Of a stretch of 64,000 nucleotides of DNA, positions 23,441 to 34,401 are shown in pieces. Numbering within the stretch: the stretch's first letter is position 1; each line of letters starts with the position of its first letter. This stretch comes from Siphonodentalium dalli (taxonomy: Eukaryota > Mollusca > Scaphopoda > Gadilida > Siphonodentaliidae): positions 155,457,151 to 155,521,150 of the forward strand of contig CP136068.1 of the NCBI GenBank assembly GCA_032622095.1. The letters are read 5' to 3'. The position numbers and the translations under genes are program-made. A model generated the notes under the pieces. That model made no database searches, had not been told where the DNA came from, and saw nothing but the letters and a program-made list of their open reading frames with translations.

Positions 23441-24055
23441 TTTTTTATTTTAAGGTTAATTCTATATTCTAAAGTAACGAGAGGGTTCATTATCACGAAG
23501 ATTCTTTTTATGAAGGAAATAACGTAAAACATTAAATGTGATTTTGTTTTGTTTTCGAGGGTTTTCTTGAGTTTAATGTCATTACGTATGACCTTATTTC
23601 TCATTACATATTCACGCCAAGGAGCCCACACAATTGCTATGTTACGATGCGATTTAATGTGATTATGTGTGGCCTAATATCTCAATAATCTGAGGCAAGA
23701 GTACGCCTGCTAAAGGCGAATTATAACAGTTGGGGGTATAACGCTCAATAAATACTGGAGGCTATAACAAACTGCGCAGTAGAATATCGCTGAATGGACG
23801 AGTATGAGATGAGCCTAAATGCAATTGTGACTTTGTTTAAAGGCCCACTTAATTTTCGAGTCATTAATTTTTTATAGTATATACGGTTTTAATAACAATT
23901 TATGCCATAAAATTTGAATAAACTACTATAATTCATCACCATTTGAAAGGCAGAATACTTCTATCTCCTAGTTTGAAACACCTTCAAAATACCGCGTCGT
24001 ATATCTAGCAATTAGCAACCAACATGTCCTCCTCGGCTTTCCATAGAATTCAACG
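23441..24055. other. No gene seen
   Basis: AT-rich noncoding DNA; the first 150 bp belong to the duplication described for 22836-23440. Confidence 0.6.
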
Positions 24056-24623
24056 TAATTTGATACTTATGGGTATTTGTGTCCGGGAAGTGTTTTGAAC
24101 GGGTCAAATCGTGACCCCGACCTGACCTTGACCATTAAAACTGTCAATGCAAGGTCAATTTGGGTAAAACGGACAAATTTCGGCGAAATTTGATACCTAG
24201 GGATACTTTGGTCCGAGGAGAGTTTTGAACGGGTCAAATCGTGACCTCGGCCTGACCTTGACCTTCAATATGGCCAATCAAAGGTCAACTCGGATAAAAC
24301 GGATAGATTTCGACGAAATTTGATACCTATGGGTACTTTTGTCGGGGGGGGGGGGGGTGTTTTGGACGGGTCAAATCATGACTCTGACCTTACCTTGACC
24401 TTCAAAATTGTTAATTAAAGGTCAAGTTGGGTAAAACAGACGGATTTCGACGAAATTTGATACCTATGTGTAGTTTTCTACGGGTGGGGGTGTTTTGGAC
24501 TGGACAAATCATGACCCTGACCTGACCTTGACTTTCGAAATAGTCAATTGAAGGTCAAATCGCACCTTTCACCGGAAAGCAGATGGGAAACAGCCCGGGT
24601 GAAGTCGGGCCTATCAGCTTGTG
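24056..24623 (-). repeat. Tandem repeat, about 130 bp x4, ending in the CCCGACTTCGTCCGGGC-type terminus
   Basis: CGAAATTTGATACCTATGGG recurs at about 24056, 24185, 24314 and 24451, with TGACCTTGACC blocks between. The end, AGCCCGGGTGAAGTCGGGCC (about 24591), is the inverted form of the terminus seen at 37987, 44645 and 48535. A 14-G run lies at 24344-24357. Confidence 0.8.
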
Positions 24624-25427
24624 TAATAAAGAAGACAGTTTGATGAAAGTAATGTATGCCACGAGAAACGGGAAAACTTGAAATATGGAAGTACGCAAAT
24701 TTCCCGCATAAAATTTGAAAGCTAGTTTATAGAATAATTGTATTATTATTTATATTTATGGCTAATAATACGATCTTGGTGGCGTTACCATTTCTGACTA
24801 TGGTTTTCTTGTATCCTCATGAAATAAGTCAAATAACTAAACATGGGGTTATTTTAATACGAATTGGGTTATATTAAATTGGGTTATATTAAATGCGAAT
24901 TGGGCTATTTTCAATACGTATTGGCTTAGATTGTTTCGTTTATTTAAAACATGAATAAAGTTATGTTTAGTAGCTTGTTTTATTTTGGGTGCCTACAGTT
25001 TTCAGTGAATGTTGTCAATATTTTACTCTATCTAGGGGGTGTTACCCGGGTGTAAACAACATTAAACGCTTTAATATCCTTCTAAACATAAGAATACATC
25101 AAACTCAGGCTATTTTAAAGTAAAACATTAGATAAATTAATGTATTTGCATAAGATGTGCACAATTTGCACAAAAACTTGCTTCGGCCTCAGACACCCAC
25201 TTTATATACGGCCCCCTGATGTGTGTATTCTTTTCAAATGTGACATAATTTATTAACGTTTGTGTACCAAGATGGCCGCCTTGGACTTACATATACCACA
25301 GAATTGTAGGAGGTTTTACAAGTTTAATACATCAAAGGTTACAATACATGTATACATCATGGCTGATCGGCTTGGTCATCTCGGCTTCGGGTGCGTTGCC
25401 AATGTTAGTTGGCGTCTCAGTCGTCGG
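24624..25427. other. No gene seen
   Basis: AT-rich; short repeats of AATTGGGTTATATTAAAT near 24855-24900. Nothing coding. Confidence 0.6.
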
Positions 25428-25850
25428 CATTAGATTCCCGTCGTGCTATTCGTCGCATTCGTCGACATCAGATTCCCGTTGTGCTATTCGTCGTAATCGT
25501 CGACATCATATTCCCGTTGTCCTATTCGTCGACATCAGATTCCCGTTGTGCTATTCGTCGTATTCGTCGACATCAGATTCCCGTTGTGCTATTCGTCGCA
25601 TTCGTCGACATCAGATTCCCGTTGTGCTATTCGTCGTAATGGTCGACATCATATTCCCGTTGTGCTATTCGTCGTAATCATCGACATCATATTCCCGTTG
25701 TGCTATTCGTCGTATTCGTCGACATCAGATTCCCGTTGTGCTATTCGTCGTATTCGTCGACATCAGATTCCCGTTGTGCTATTCGTCGACATCAGATTCC
25801 CGTTGTGCTATTCGTCGTATTCGTTGACATCAGATTCACGTTGTGTATTT
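25428..25850. repeat. Minisatellite, about 36-38 bp unit, 11-12 copies
   Basis: Unit CATCAGATTCCCGTTGTGCT followed by ATTCGTCGTATTCGTCGA, with variants CATCATATTCCC and shortened units. Three overlapping frames stay open because the unit has few stops; the predicted peptides are periodic and not credible genes. Confidence 0.93.
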
Positions 25851-26990
25851 CTTCTCATAAGCTGGTCGAAGATATCTCGTGTCGTGACATAACCTTGCTC
25901 GGTCTTCGTCGTGTAGAACTTCGTTGCCGTCTTCTCGCTCGTATATAGTTCGGCTCGTATAGACTGCTTGTCTCATACTGCTTGTAACTCAAATTACTCA
26001 ATGCTAGTTACTAGCTGGTAGTCTAGTTCGGCTTGTCATACTGCCTGTAACTCAATGCTAGTTACTCGCTGGTAGGGTCGTTCGGCTTGTGTCTTTCAGC
26101 TCAGGCTGACATGGTATTTATTATGCTCGCTTATCGTGACCCCGCGGTCGCACCAGACGTTCGTAATCTTGTAGGTCCTCAATGTTTAGATAACCTGGCC
26201 ACTTTTGGTGTCACGTATAGTTCATTACATCATCATAATCCCATTGCGATAACACTCGTTTGTTTTCGGCGTAGATCACACACAAGGGCCTGTTGATTAG
26301 CGTATCACAGAGTTCAGTCAGCGCTCGTGACTTTTGCATATTTGCTTATCAATGTCAATGTCCAGGTGGCGAGCTCTCTTTATCAGGAATGTCTATTTGA
26401 ACCAGTAATCCGTTCGAGCGTTTGCATGTATGTTGTCCAATGATAAACTGTCGCTTCTCATGCTATTCGGGCTCTATGTCGATTAACACCATCCGGCTGT
26501 ATTGGCACATTTGGGGTGGGTCCCAAACATTTTGGAGTAAACAATTTTTTTGCAGATTTGGGTGGGTGGGTCCCCAAAGCTGCCCGATACAGAACATCAG
26601 CATACCTTCCTGCAATTTTGTTACTACCCCCTTACGCGCCTTCTGATTTGTTATTAATGCCGTTTCGTCAGCAGATATGGCAACCCGCATTCTGAGTGGC
26701 CTATAATGAGGGCAAGCGAGTCGATCTTATACATAAACTCTCCCTTCGCTGGGGGACAATTGATGAGAAAATGGCAGATTTTCAGATAGATAACTAACTT
26801 AACGAATACATTAATTTACTGTTGTACCCAACATGCAACACCGACCATAAATGAATTTTTCCTGGTGAATACATTACTAACTTAACTTGACTTAGTCAAA
26901 GAAAGCTATTACCATGGCGCGTTGTCCGGCGTCTGTGGATCTGGAGGTCTAGCGGTCTGGTGGTCTAGCTGTCTGTACGTCCTAACATAT
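25851..26990. other. No gene recognised
   Basis: Contains a direct duplication around 25975-26090 (CATACTGC..CTGTAACTCAATGCTAGTTACT). Open frames at 26087-26296 and 26422-26690 have no family resemblance or splice support. Confidence 0.6.
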
Positions 26991-27735
26991 CGCGCGGGCT
27001 ACAGCCAATACCGCTTCATCGATCATCATGAAATTTTCGTGAAGGATGACATTGGAATATAGATGGGAACGAGTCATTTTGGGGTCATTCGGCAAAACAA
27101 GATGGCCGCCAGATGTCATTTTCGATTTTAATGTTGCATCCTATCGCGCGGGCTACAGGTCGTACCATTTTTTCCGATCATGATGAAATTGGTTATGGAA
27201 GTTGACATTGACATGTAGATGGGAAACGAGTCATGTTGTGGTCATTCGGCCAAACAAAATGGCCGCCGTCGGCCATTTTGTTTTTCAGTGTAACACTATG
27301 TAAATCCTATCGCGCGGGCTACAGGTCGTACCGTTTGTCCGATCATGATGACATTTGTCATTGGAGTTGACATTGACATGTAGATGGGATCGAGTAATTT
27401 TGGGGTCGATCCGTAAAACAAGATGGCCGCCGTCGGCCATTTTGTTTTTCAGTGTAACACTATGTAATTCCTACAGGTTGTACCCTTTGTCTGATCATAA
27501 TGAAATTTGTCATGGAGGATGACATTGACATGTAGATGGGAACGATTCATTTTGGGGTAATTCGGCAAAAAAATGGCCGCCATATGTCATTTTCGAATTA
27601 AATATTGCATCTTATCACGCAGGCTACACGCTTTGTCCGATCTTGATGAAATTTGTCTTGGAGGATGATATTAACATGTAGATGGGAACGAGAGATTTTT
27701 GAGTAATTTGGCAAAAGAAGATGGCCCCAAATGCC
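26991..27735. repeat. Tandem repeat, about 155 bp x5, upstream of HECT exon 2
   Basis: CGCGCGGGCTACAG marks unit starts at 26991, 27145 and 27311, with degenerate ones at about 27471 and 27616. Each unit continues with GATCATGATGAAATTTGTC, a GACATGTAGATGGGAACGAG block and AAGATGGCCGCC. Intronic. Confidence 0.85.
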
Positions 27736-28117
27736 ACACTATTAAGCTGATCATCATGAAAGTACTGAAGACCATTTCTTACATTTCATGAAACAAACAT
27801 TTCATTAACAAAAAATAATTTTAAAAATATACACAAGTTAAGCTACTGTGTCATTGACACTTTCATTATTAGTTATTTCATTTAAATAACGCATCTACAC
27901 AAATGTTCCAATGCGCTTTACATTATACATTTTTATACATTTTATACATTCAACAATCAACAATCTTGTATCTTAGTATAACACTATACATTTGCTAATG
28001 TACTAGTTGTGAATTTTAAATACTAATATTCTTATATGAATACGAACACGGCTGTGAATTAATGTGTACATTTAATCTCGAATGAACATACAGTAAATAA
28101 TGTTTTCTATTCTTCAG

Positions 28118-30082
28118 ATTACGTTTGAAACCATCAAAGGAATTGTAGGGAGCGACCCACTGCTACAATGCCTGGATAATTACATACCAAAACTGGGAGA
28201 TCGATTGACACTGAAAGCCTTTGTGGGAAAAAGGCGAACCGGAGACTCTGTAAAGGGGAAACTACTGGCTGAACTAGAGGCAAAGGTTAAAGGGAGAGGA
28301 GGGTCAGACGAAAGTAAAAATGCCATTGGAGACTCCACTTTCGCCAGATTCGGTAATAAGAACGCCAAGAAAGAAACACGCGTTGTCGAAATTAGTTGGA
28401 TGCACGATGGGAAGTATGTGAGAGCGCCAAAAGGTGGAGGTAATCGTCGTTTCCCCATGATGCCAAAGCATGTGTCCAGAGACTATCTTTTGGAAGAAGC
28501 GAAACGTGTGTTTTTCCCAAGTGGTAAATCGGCACTTGGGCTTCCATCAGAGTTCACGTTCGCCGGAATGTATTGCTACAGTGGCAATGACCCATTATCC
28601 GAAGATGACACAGTCGAAATACTTTACGATAGGTTCATGGTACCCACATTGCATCTTTACATGAAAACGAGCAGTAAAATTGTCGACGTTGATCTAGATA
28701 TTTCTTTTATAAAGAAAGACGCCCCGAATACAGATCTCAATGAAACGGTGCCTTATGTTAATGTAGCAACAACCGAATGCATATATGAATCTGAACCAAC
28801 ACTTCCTGCCATAGAATTACCCCGACATTCAACGCCAAAACCATCGAACCATAAGTATGTCGTGCAACATGATGTATCGTTTACCCGTAAAAGGAAGAGT
28901 TCTGTCGGTAAACCAAACGAGACCCAGTCTACTTGCGTGGCAGATAACACCGTAATAACCGAAGATTTATTAGCGCAAGCAATGGAAATGATTAATTCCG
29001 ACGAACAGTATGAGCCGTGCGTAGATTTTCGCGATATACTCTCCGAATCAGATTCCGAAGGGTCATTCCCATATACGGTGGATGGGAGATGTCGAGAAAT
29101 AGTCATGACATTAAATCGCACTACCATTGTTCCACAAATGATAGGGTTCTTCAAAAATAGAGAGATTATCAACAGCTGCATAACAGTTGCATTCACAAAT
29201 GAAAAAGGACAGGATGCACAAGGTGTATCTAGGGAGGCATATACTTTATTCTGGAAAGAATTTATGTTAACACATGGCGAGGGAGAGACATATAGGGTCC
29301 CCATACTTGACCCATCATTTGGGAAAATGGAGTGGCAAGCCGTAGGCAGGATAATTTTGAAAGGTTATAAAGATCATGGATATTTCCCAACATCTCTAGC
29401 ACCAGCATTTGCAGTGGGTTTGATGTTTGGCGAGGAAGCCGTTAAGCCGGACATGCTGAAGAATACGTTTTTGCAGTTCATAACACATTCAGAAAAAGAA
29501 GCAATTGAAGCCGCTTTAAGTCAAATGCCATACGATGAAGATTCACTTTTATCTGTACTCGATAGAACCAATTGCCATACAATCCCCAAAGGTAGTGAAC
29601 TCTCACAAACAATCCTACAGATTGCCCATAAAGAGATATTGCAAGAACCTAAATATGCGTTTGAGAATATTCAACAGGCGTGTAGAAAAGTGTTCCGTGG
29701 GTTGTGCCCAACTGTTGACAAGTTGCTCCAAATATATGAGGACTTAAAACCGTCAGCTAAAAGAGTGATTGATCTGTTCAAGGCAACGGCGGTGTCAATG
29801 GACCAAAGCAAAGCGATCGGTTTTCTGCAAAGATTTGTTCGTGGCAGATCTGAGAAAGATCTTGGTAAATTACTCCGATTGATGACTGGTTCGGACCTTA
29901 TTTGTGTAAAGGAAATACAGATTACGTTCAGTTCCATTACAAGCCTAGCAAGACGACCGATTTTCCACACATGTGGGCCATCCGTTGAATTACCAGACAC
30001 CTATATTCACTTTCCTGACTTCAGAGCTGAATGGGAGAACTTACTTGCCAACGATATGGCCCTGGAGTTGAACATCGCTTAA
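28118..30082 (+). CDS. HECT-type E3 ubiquitin ligase-like protein of giant element, coding exon 2
   Basis: After acceptor TTCTATTCTTCAG the frame is open for 654 codons; with exon 1 the protein is ~682 aa. Visible parts in the spliced numbering: helical N-domain to about 60; a module at about 115-212 with VEISWMHDGK, KGGGNRRF and KRVFFPSGKSALG, which I recall as a recurrent module ahead of HECT domains in transposon-linked animal proteins (memory, unverified); a polar linker to about 345; then a HECT-like domain to the C-terminus. HECT hallmarks: DAQGVSREAYTLFW in the N-lobe and FHTCGPSVELPDTY near the C-end, where the Cys (residue 647, codon 29972-29974) is the expected thioester site, 35 residues from the end. 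HECT enzymes take ubiquitin from an E2 onto this Cys and pass it to a substrate. Substrate unknown. The ATG at 28100 is intronic sequence, not the start. No AATAAA lies close after the stop. Confidence 0.88.
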   Translation: MTFETIKGIVGSDPLLQCLDNYIPKLGDRLTLKAFVGKRRTGDSVKGKLLAELEAKVKGRGGSDESKNAIGDSTFARFGNKNAKKETRVVEISWMHDGKYVRAPKGGGNRRFPMMPKHVSRDYLLEEAKRVFFPSGKSALGLPSEFTFAGMYCYSGNDPLSEDDTVEILYDRFMVPTLHLYMKTSSKIVDVDLDISFIKKDAPNTDLNETVPYVNVATTECIYESEPTLPAIELPRHSTPKPSNHKYVVQHDVSFTRKRKSSVGKPNETQSTCVADNTVITEDLLAQAMEMINSDEQYEPCVDFRDILSESDSEGSFPYTVDGRCREIVMTLNRTTIVPQMIGFFKNREIINSCITVAFTNEKGQDAQGVSREAYTLFWKEFMLTHGEGETYRVPILDPSFGKMEWQAVGRIILKGYKDHGYFPTSLAPAFAVGLMFGEEAVKPDMLKNTFLQFITHSEKEAIEAALSQMPYDEDSLLSVLDRTNCHTIPKGSELSQTILQIAHKEILQEPKYAFENIQQACRKVFRGLCPTVDKLLQIYEDLKPSAKRVIDLFKATAVSMDQSKAIGFLQRFVRGRSEKDLGKLLRLMTGSDLICVKEIQITFSSITSLARRPIFHTCGPSVELPDTYIHFPDFRAEWENLLANDMALELNIA

Positions 30083-31379
30083 CCCATATAGTTTTTTTTG
30101 CAAATTCAGGCATACAATTATAATCAAGCACTAGTCAGGGACAATTTCATTTCTCAAAGGTGATTAATTACCCAAAGGAAAATTCAGAAATTGCAATTCT
30201 GATATAAGAAACATTCCAACCGATGTATGGTGCAGTCTTATATAATATGTATATACATGAAATCACAACAATTGACAGTGAATACAGTTAATCACCTGGT
30301 ATTGGTTCATACTGTTTCTGTTTCACCTGATTTCTAATCGATCCGTAAGATCGCATATTGCGAATGTGTGACTTTGTTCGTAAACAGTCAGGAATATTTT
30401 ATTTCTTATCGCAATATCAATATCAACGCTGTGACGTTGATGGACTGTGGATACAGTGTCGTGCCTGATAAGTTTATCGATGAATGATTCATACTGTTTT
30501 TGAATTTTAGATGATATCAAATCGATCCCTGCCTTGTAAGATTGTGTGACTGACATTTTTATTTCTTATTTTGAGATCAATGAAGGTCCGATGGTGGACA
30601 GTGGATGCTTGAATCATGTTACGCCCAAAATTACATCTTATTTTTTTCTGATATATATTCTTGTATATCACTGTGGCCGTTTTTTTGTGGCGATTGTGTA
30701 ACTGTAGTATAGTAACCTGCATTCAGTGACCTTTTTATCTCGTATCTTGATATAAAGGCATTTACGGTGTTGGACAGTGGATATAGTGCCATTCCTGATA
30801 CATTTTATACATATATGTGCTTTCTGCCTGATATCTAATCAATCGCAGCCATCGCTTTTTTGCAAATGTGTGATGTATGGTAGTAAACCGTAGTCAAAGC
30901 ATGACTTTTTATTTCTTATATTAATATCACCGTAGATTGATTGGACATTTGATATTGATACATTAACAACTTATAACCCTGGTATATATTCTGTCCAAAT
31001 CATTCATATAACTTTAGATTTCTTAAACGTTTAACGGCTTACTGATATATACGCGTGTCGACATGGTTATGTGATTTATTGCCGGTACCATGTTACATTT
31101 GGACATTTGAGACCACCACACCCCACCTATGCCTTATGATTATGTAACATTATGTAGATCGTGGAGGCTGGCTTCCCGTGTTGTCACTATATCAACCTCG
31201 TATTTAGTTGTGTCACCAATATCGGTCCTAGAGATTGAATCATTAAAAATTATCTAGCACATTCCGTTTTTAAAACAATATTATATGTTATGTTAGATTG
31301 TGTACATGGAATTTATCTTTCACTTTGGGTGTTAAAATGCTTAAATTGATGGCCGCATGGCGCGCATACATTTAACACA
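30083..31379. repeat. HECT 3' flank with a degenerate ~190-bp tandem repeat
   Basis: Between about 30250 and 30980, blocks TTTTTATTTCTTAT, GGACAGTGGATA and TGTGTGACTT recur about every 190 bp, four times, strongly diverged. The remaining sequence to 31379 shows nothing. The first AATAAA on this strand is far away, at 31773. Confidence 0.55.
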
Positions 31380-32501
31380 AGTATAGCATATTACCTCCGC
31401 GCAGGATTTAGTGCAACATACGTGGGACCGTGACGTATCTCCGAAACGGCTGCGTCGATTTGTATGAAACTCGGTATATTTGTAATTCTTGTCGTGGGGC
31501 ACATACATTTGCTCCGGTCCAGTGGTGCGTGCAACATGGCCTTGACTTTCAAGCGGATGCTTACGGTAAAGGTCACACCAAGGGCCACCCGACCAGACCA
31601 GATGTGTCTCCGCAACAAGATGTACATGCAAACCAAGTTTCCTCCCAATCGACCCAGCGGTTTCTCATTATTGGAGGAAATAAAGACTATAGTAGTAATC
31701 TGCTAGTATTTCATATTTTTCATTTATGAGGATTATTCCTAATTTCATCGTATGTCATCTTATTTTATGTGGAATAAACCACACATTAAATAACACCTAT
31801 GGTTTTGTATCCACGTTCTATATTTTAAGTGCTATAAGTTGTCCTCAGAGACGGCATCTATAGGGGTTTGTGTGTCACCCCCCCCCCCCTTCCCCATATT
31901 GGCTTAACGAGGATTAAGCATAAACTTGTGCCCACCGCTCGTCTTATTGTCCATTTCAGACTACTACTTCCGGTTGATATAGCTATTCGGTGTACATAAT
32001 GAGTGCGAATCCTCTAAACAATTAGCGTTTAACTAATTCGGAAACATTCCATTTTGTCACGTGGTTGGTCAAAGATAAGATTAGATAAGATAATATTTAT
32101 TTTTAGTAGGAAATATACAAACTTTGACAACATAAGCGTTACAAAACGTAAACTGAATGCGCTTTTAAAACTATACTTTCTACTGTAATATTTGCGAGAA
32201 AATGTTAACTTTTGTATTGTTTAATTCGAAATAAGACACTCTGTTTCAGATTTTGTTCCCAAAATAGCCCGGTATAAAGTATAATTCTAAACCCATCTTC
32301 AGTTTAGCTTTGACCCCAAGATGGCGAAATGGCATGTTTCCTTGGTTACACTCGATATAGGCTAGCACACAAGCTTATAGAAAGCGTTTATGCTTACAAC
32401 ACAATTAAGATTCGAGTTACGTCATGTGGTTATATGTCCCATTGTGAATCCTCTAAATAATAGACAACGTTTATGCTTACATCACAGATGGGTATAGTTA
32501 A
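31380..32501. other. Noncoding; an interspersed-repeat fragment at 31420-31680
   Basis: 31436-31680 (GTATCTCCGAAACGGCTGCG, then ACCAAGTTTCCTCCCAATCG) has the style of the ATCGGTTCAGCC-type repeats at 32975-33480. A 12-C run lies at 31878-31889. The overlapping open frames on both strands here are not genes. Confidence 0.5.
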
Positions 32502-32612
32502 AAGAACGATCGGTTCTCATACGACCAACGAAGTTAAGCAACGTCGAGACCGGTTAGCACTTGGATGGATGAACGCCACAGAACACCGGGTTCTGCGAAC
32601 TTTAAACTGTTG
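32502..32612 (+). pseudogene. 5S rRNA-derived sequence (pseudogene or SINE3-type head)
   Basis: CGAAGTTAAGCAACGTCGAG, CGGTTAGCACTTGGATGG and CACCGGGTTCTGCGAACTTT follow the second half of metazoan 5S rRNA, including the internal promoter region (A box, intermediate element and C box). The 5' half is more diverged (ATCGGTTCTCATACGACC). It is a single copy without flanking 5S spacers, so a dispersed pseudogene or the head of a 5S-derived SINE is more likely than a working gene. No clear SINE body or A-tail follows. Confidence 0.75.
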
Positions 32613-32974
32613 GGAACAGTAGAGCATAAGACAGCGGAAATACATTACCTAAATAAAACCGAATGAACAACTGTACAATTATGAACAATATTTCATCGAT
32701 ATTTGAACTTTATGTTAAAATTTGAACTCTTTTCTCGAAATTTTAAATTCAATTAAGTTAAAACAGTATAACGCATTAAAATATTAGACTCTTAACTGTA
32801 ATTGTTTATGTTTTTTTTGGTCTCGAAATTTGAACTTTTCCGTCGAAATGAAATGTTCGTTCTCCAAATTTGATATTTCTTCTAAAAAATTTGACTATTA
32901 TACCGAAAGTTTAACTTTATCTAAATGTTCGGGATAAAAGTCAGAATGAGTTGATAGAGTAATGATGTTTAGAT
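32613..32974. other. No gene seen
   Basis: AT-rich DNA with loosely repeated AAATTTGAACTTTT-like steps (32700-32920). Confidence 0.6.
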
Positions 32975-33481
32975 GAAAGTTAAACTTTATCTTAATATTT
33001 CGATTTTTAGCTCATCTTGGCGAAGTCAAAATAAGCTATTGTCATCGAGTGCGCGGAAGTCTCAGTCTGTCCGTCTGTCAACAATTTCCTTCCTGGCATC
33101 TGGGTGTGACGAAATTGCTTGGCACACCAAACTACCCCCACATACCAAATTTGGTGAGAATCGGCCAGGCGGATACCGATATACAGGTTCAAGGTCATTT
33201 GAAAGGTCAAGTTCACGCCGCAGTGGCATCCGGGTGTGACGAAATTTCTCGGCGCCTTAAACTACCCCCACACACCAAACTCGGTGGAAATCAGCTCATC
33301 GGATCCCGAGATATGAGATCAAGGTCATTTGAAGGTCAAGATCACGCCGCACGAGTAAACGGATAGGGTCGTGTTACTCCTCGGTTCAAACTACATATCT
33401 GTACCAAGTGTTGTCAAAATCGGTTCAGCCCTTTTCGAGTACATCGCGGAAAGACGCACAGACAGACAAACTTTCCTCAAA

Positions 33482-33512
<31 letters not shown>

Positions 33513-33553
33513 CATTTATATATGTATATATATTTATATATGTATATATACTA
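32975..33553 (+). repeat. Interspersed repeat with internal ~115-bp duplication and CAGACAGACA tail
   Basis: GGTGTGACGAAATT..CACACCAAACT..GGTCAAG units start at about 33110 and 33234. The 3' end (TCAAAATCGGTTCAGCCCTT, then CGCACAGACAGACAAAC, then TATATA runs) matches the ends of the repeats finishing at 45238, 49386 and 49960. No coding content. Confidence 0.75.
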
Positions 33554-34324
33554 GCAGAGTACCCGGCTTCCCGCGGGGTCTGAGTCTCGAGACATAGAAG
33601 ACTGGGAGATATTAACATATAACATATATATATATTCCCCACCGCGAACACCCGACCGACAGGTTCGATCCTAGCTTGGGACATCTAGGTCCCAGGTGTG
33701 AATGTGAACCGACATATAAAACTGACATATGCGGTTTTAACACCGGATTTGGTGTCGTGAATCTATTCTATATATATATTTATTACATGATCCTACCTTT
33801 ATTCCATTCAATAAACCCATTCTATAAATTGTGATATTAAACGTTCGTTTAATAACAGGAAATAGTGCCAGGTGACCTTTGACTTCCGGTTTGTGGTTTC
33901 TTTACATTCCGTACGCTACGTCTCAAAATACTATGGCTTCCAATATAATTTCAACAAACTATAATGAATGAAGATTTTGAAAAGTTATGTCATTAAATAT
34001 ACGCCATTAAATACGCCAAACAGTCTTTATTTATCTGGGACTATTTCTTTGCGCGGGCAAACAACGTAGAGTTGTGAGAAACGTCATCGCATGCCTTATA
34101 GAAGTTGATGTTAGTTTCGCGTCCCATTTGTTGATTTAAGTATGTTTTGTCGAGGTTTTGGATCATGTAATAAATAGAATCTACAACTCGTCCCAAGTTT
34201 ATAGCGGAATTTACAAAACTCGTCCAGTAAATTAGGTCTGTACCTCGCCAAAGGCTCGGTCCAGACCTAATTTACTGGACTCGTTTTGTAAATTCCGCTA
34301 TAAACTGGGGACTCGTTGTAGATC

Positions 34325-34328
<4 letters not shown>
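33554..34328. other. No gene; repeat fragments and a hairpin
   Basis: 33555-33610 is an inverted copy of 20195-20250. 34190-34320 forms a hairpin: TAGCGGAATTTACAAAACTC near 34201 against GAGTCCAGTAAATT and TTTTGTAAATTCCGCTATAA near 34285-34305. Confidence 0.6.

Positions 34329-34396
<68 letters not shown>
34329..34396. repeat. TA dinucleotide run
   Basis: (TA)n of about 68 bp at the left edge of the large palindrome. Confidence 0.95.

Positions 34397-34401
<5 letters not shown>

Larger units (their letters stand above)
12725..28117 (+). other. 15.4-kb intron of the HECT gene, filled with nested repeats
   Basis: The donor is GTTGGA at 12725 and the acceptor TTTTCTATTCTTCAG ends at 28117. The intron contains a decayed Ty3/Gypsy element with both LTRs (15371-19776), duplicated noncoding blocks on both sides of it, CCGAAGGTT arrays, a 130-bp-unit tandem repeat (24056-24560), a 36-bp minisatellite (25428-25850) and a 155-bp-unit tandem repeat (26991-27735). 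No other coding exon is recognised in it. Confidence 0.65.

Noticed and set aside
28100-28117. ATG at 28100 as the HECT start codon
   Set aside because: The six codons before ATTACG form a polypyrimidine-AG splice acceptor, and exon 1 at 12641-12724 joins in phase with a better N-terminus.
28753-29304. 183-codon minus-strand frame
   Set aside because: Antisense shadow of the HECT exon; no recognisable domain.
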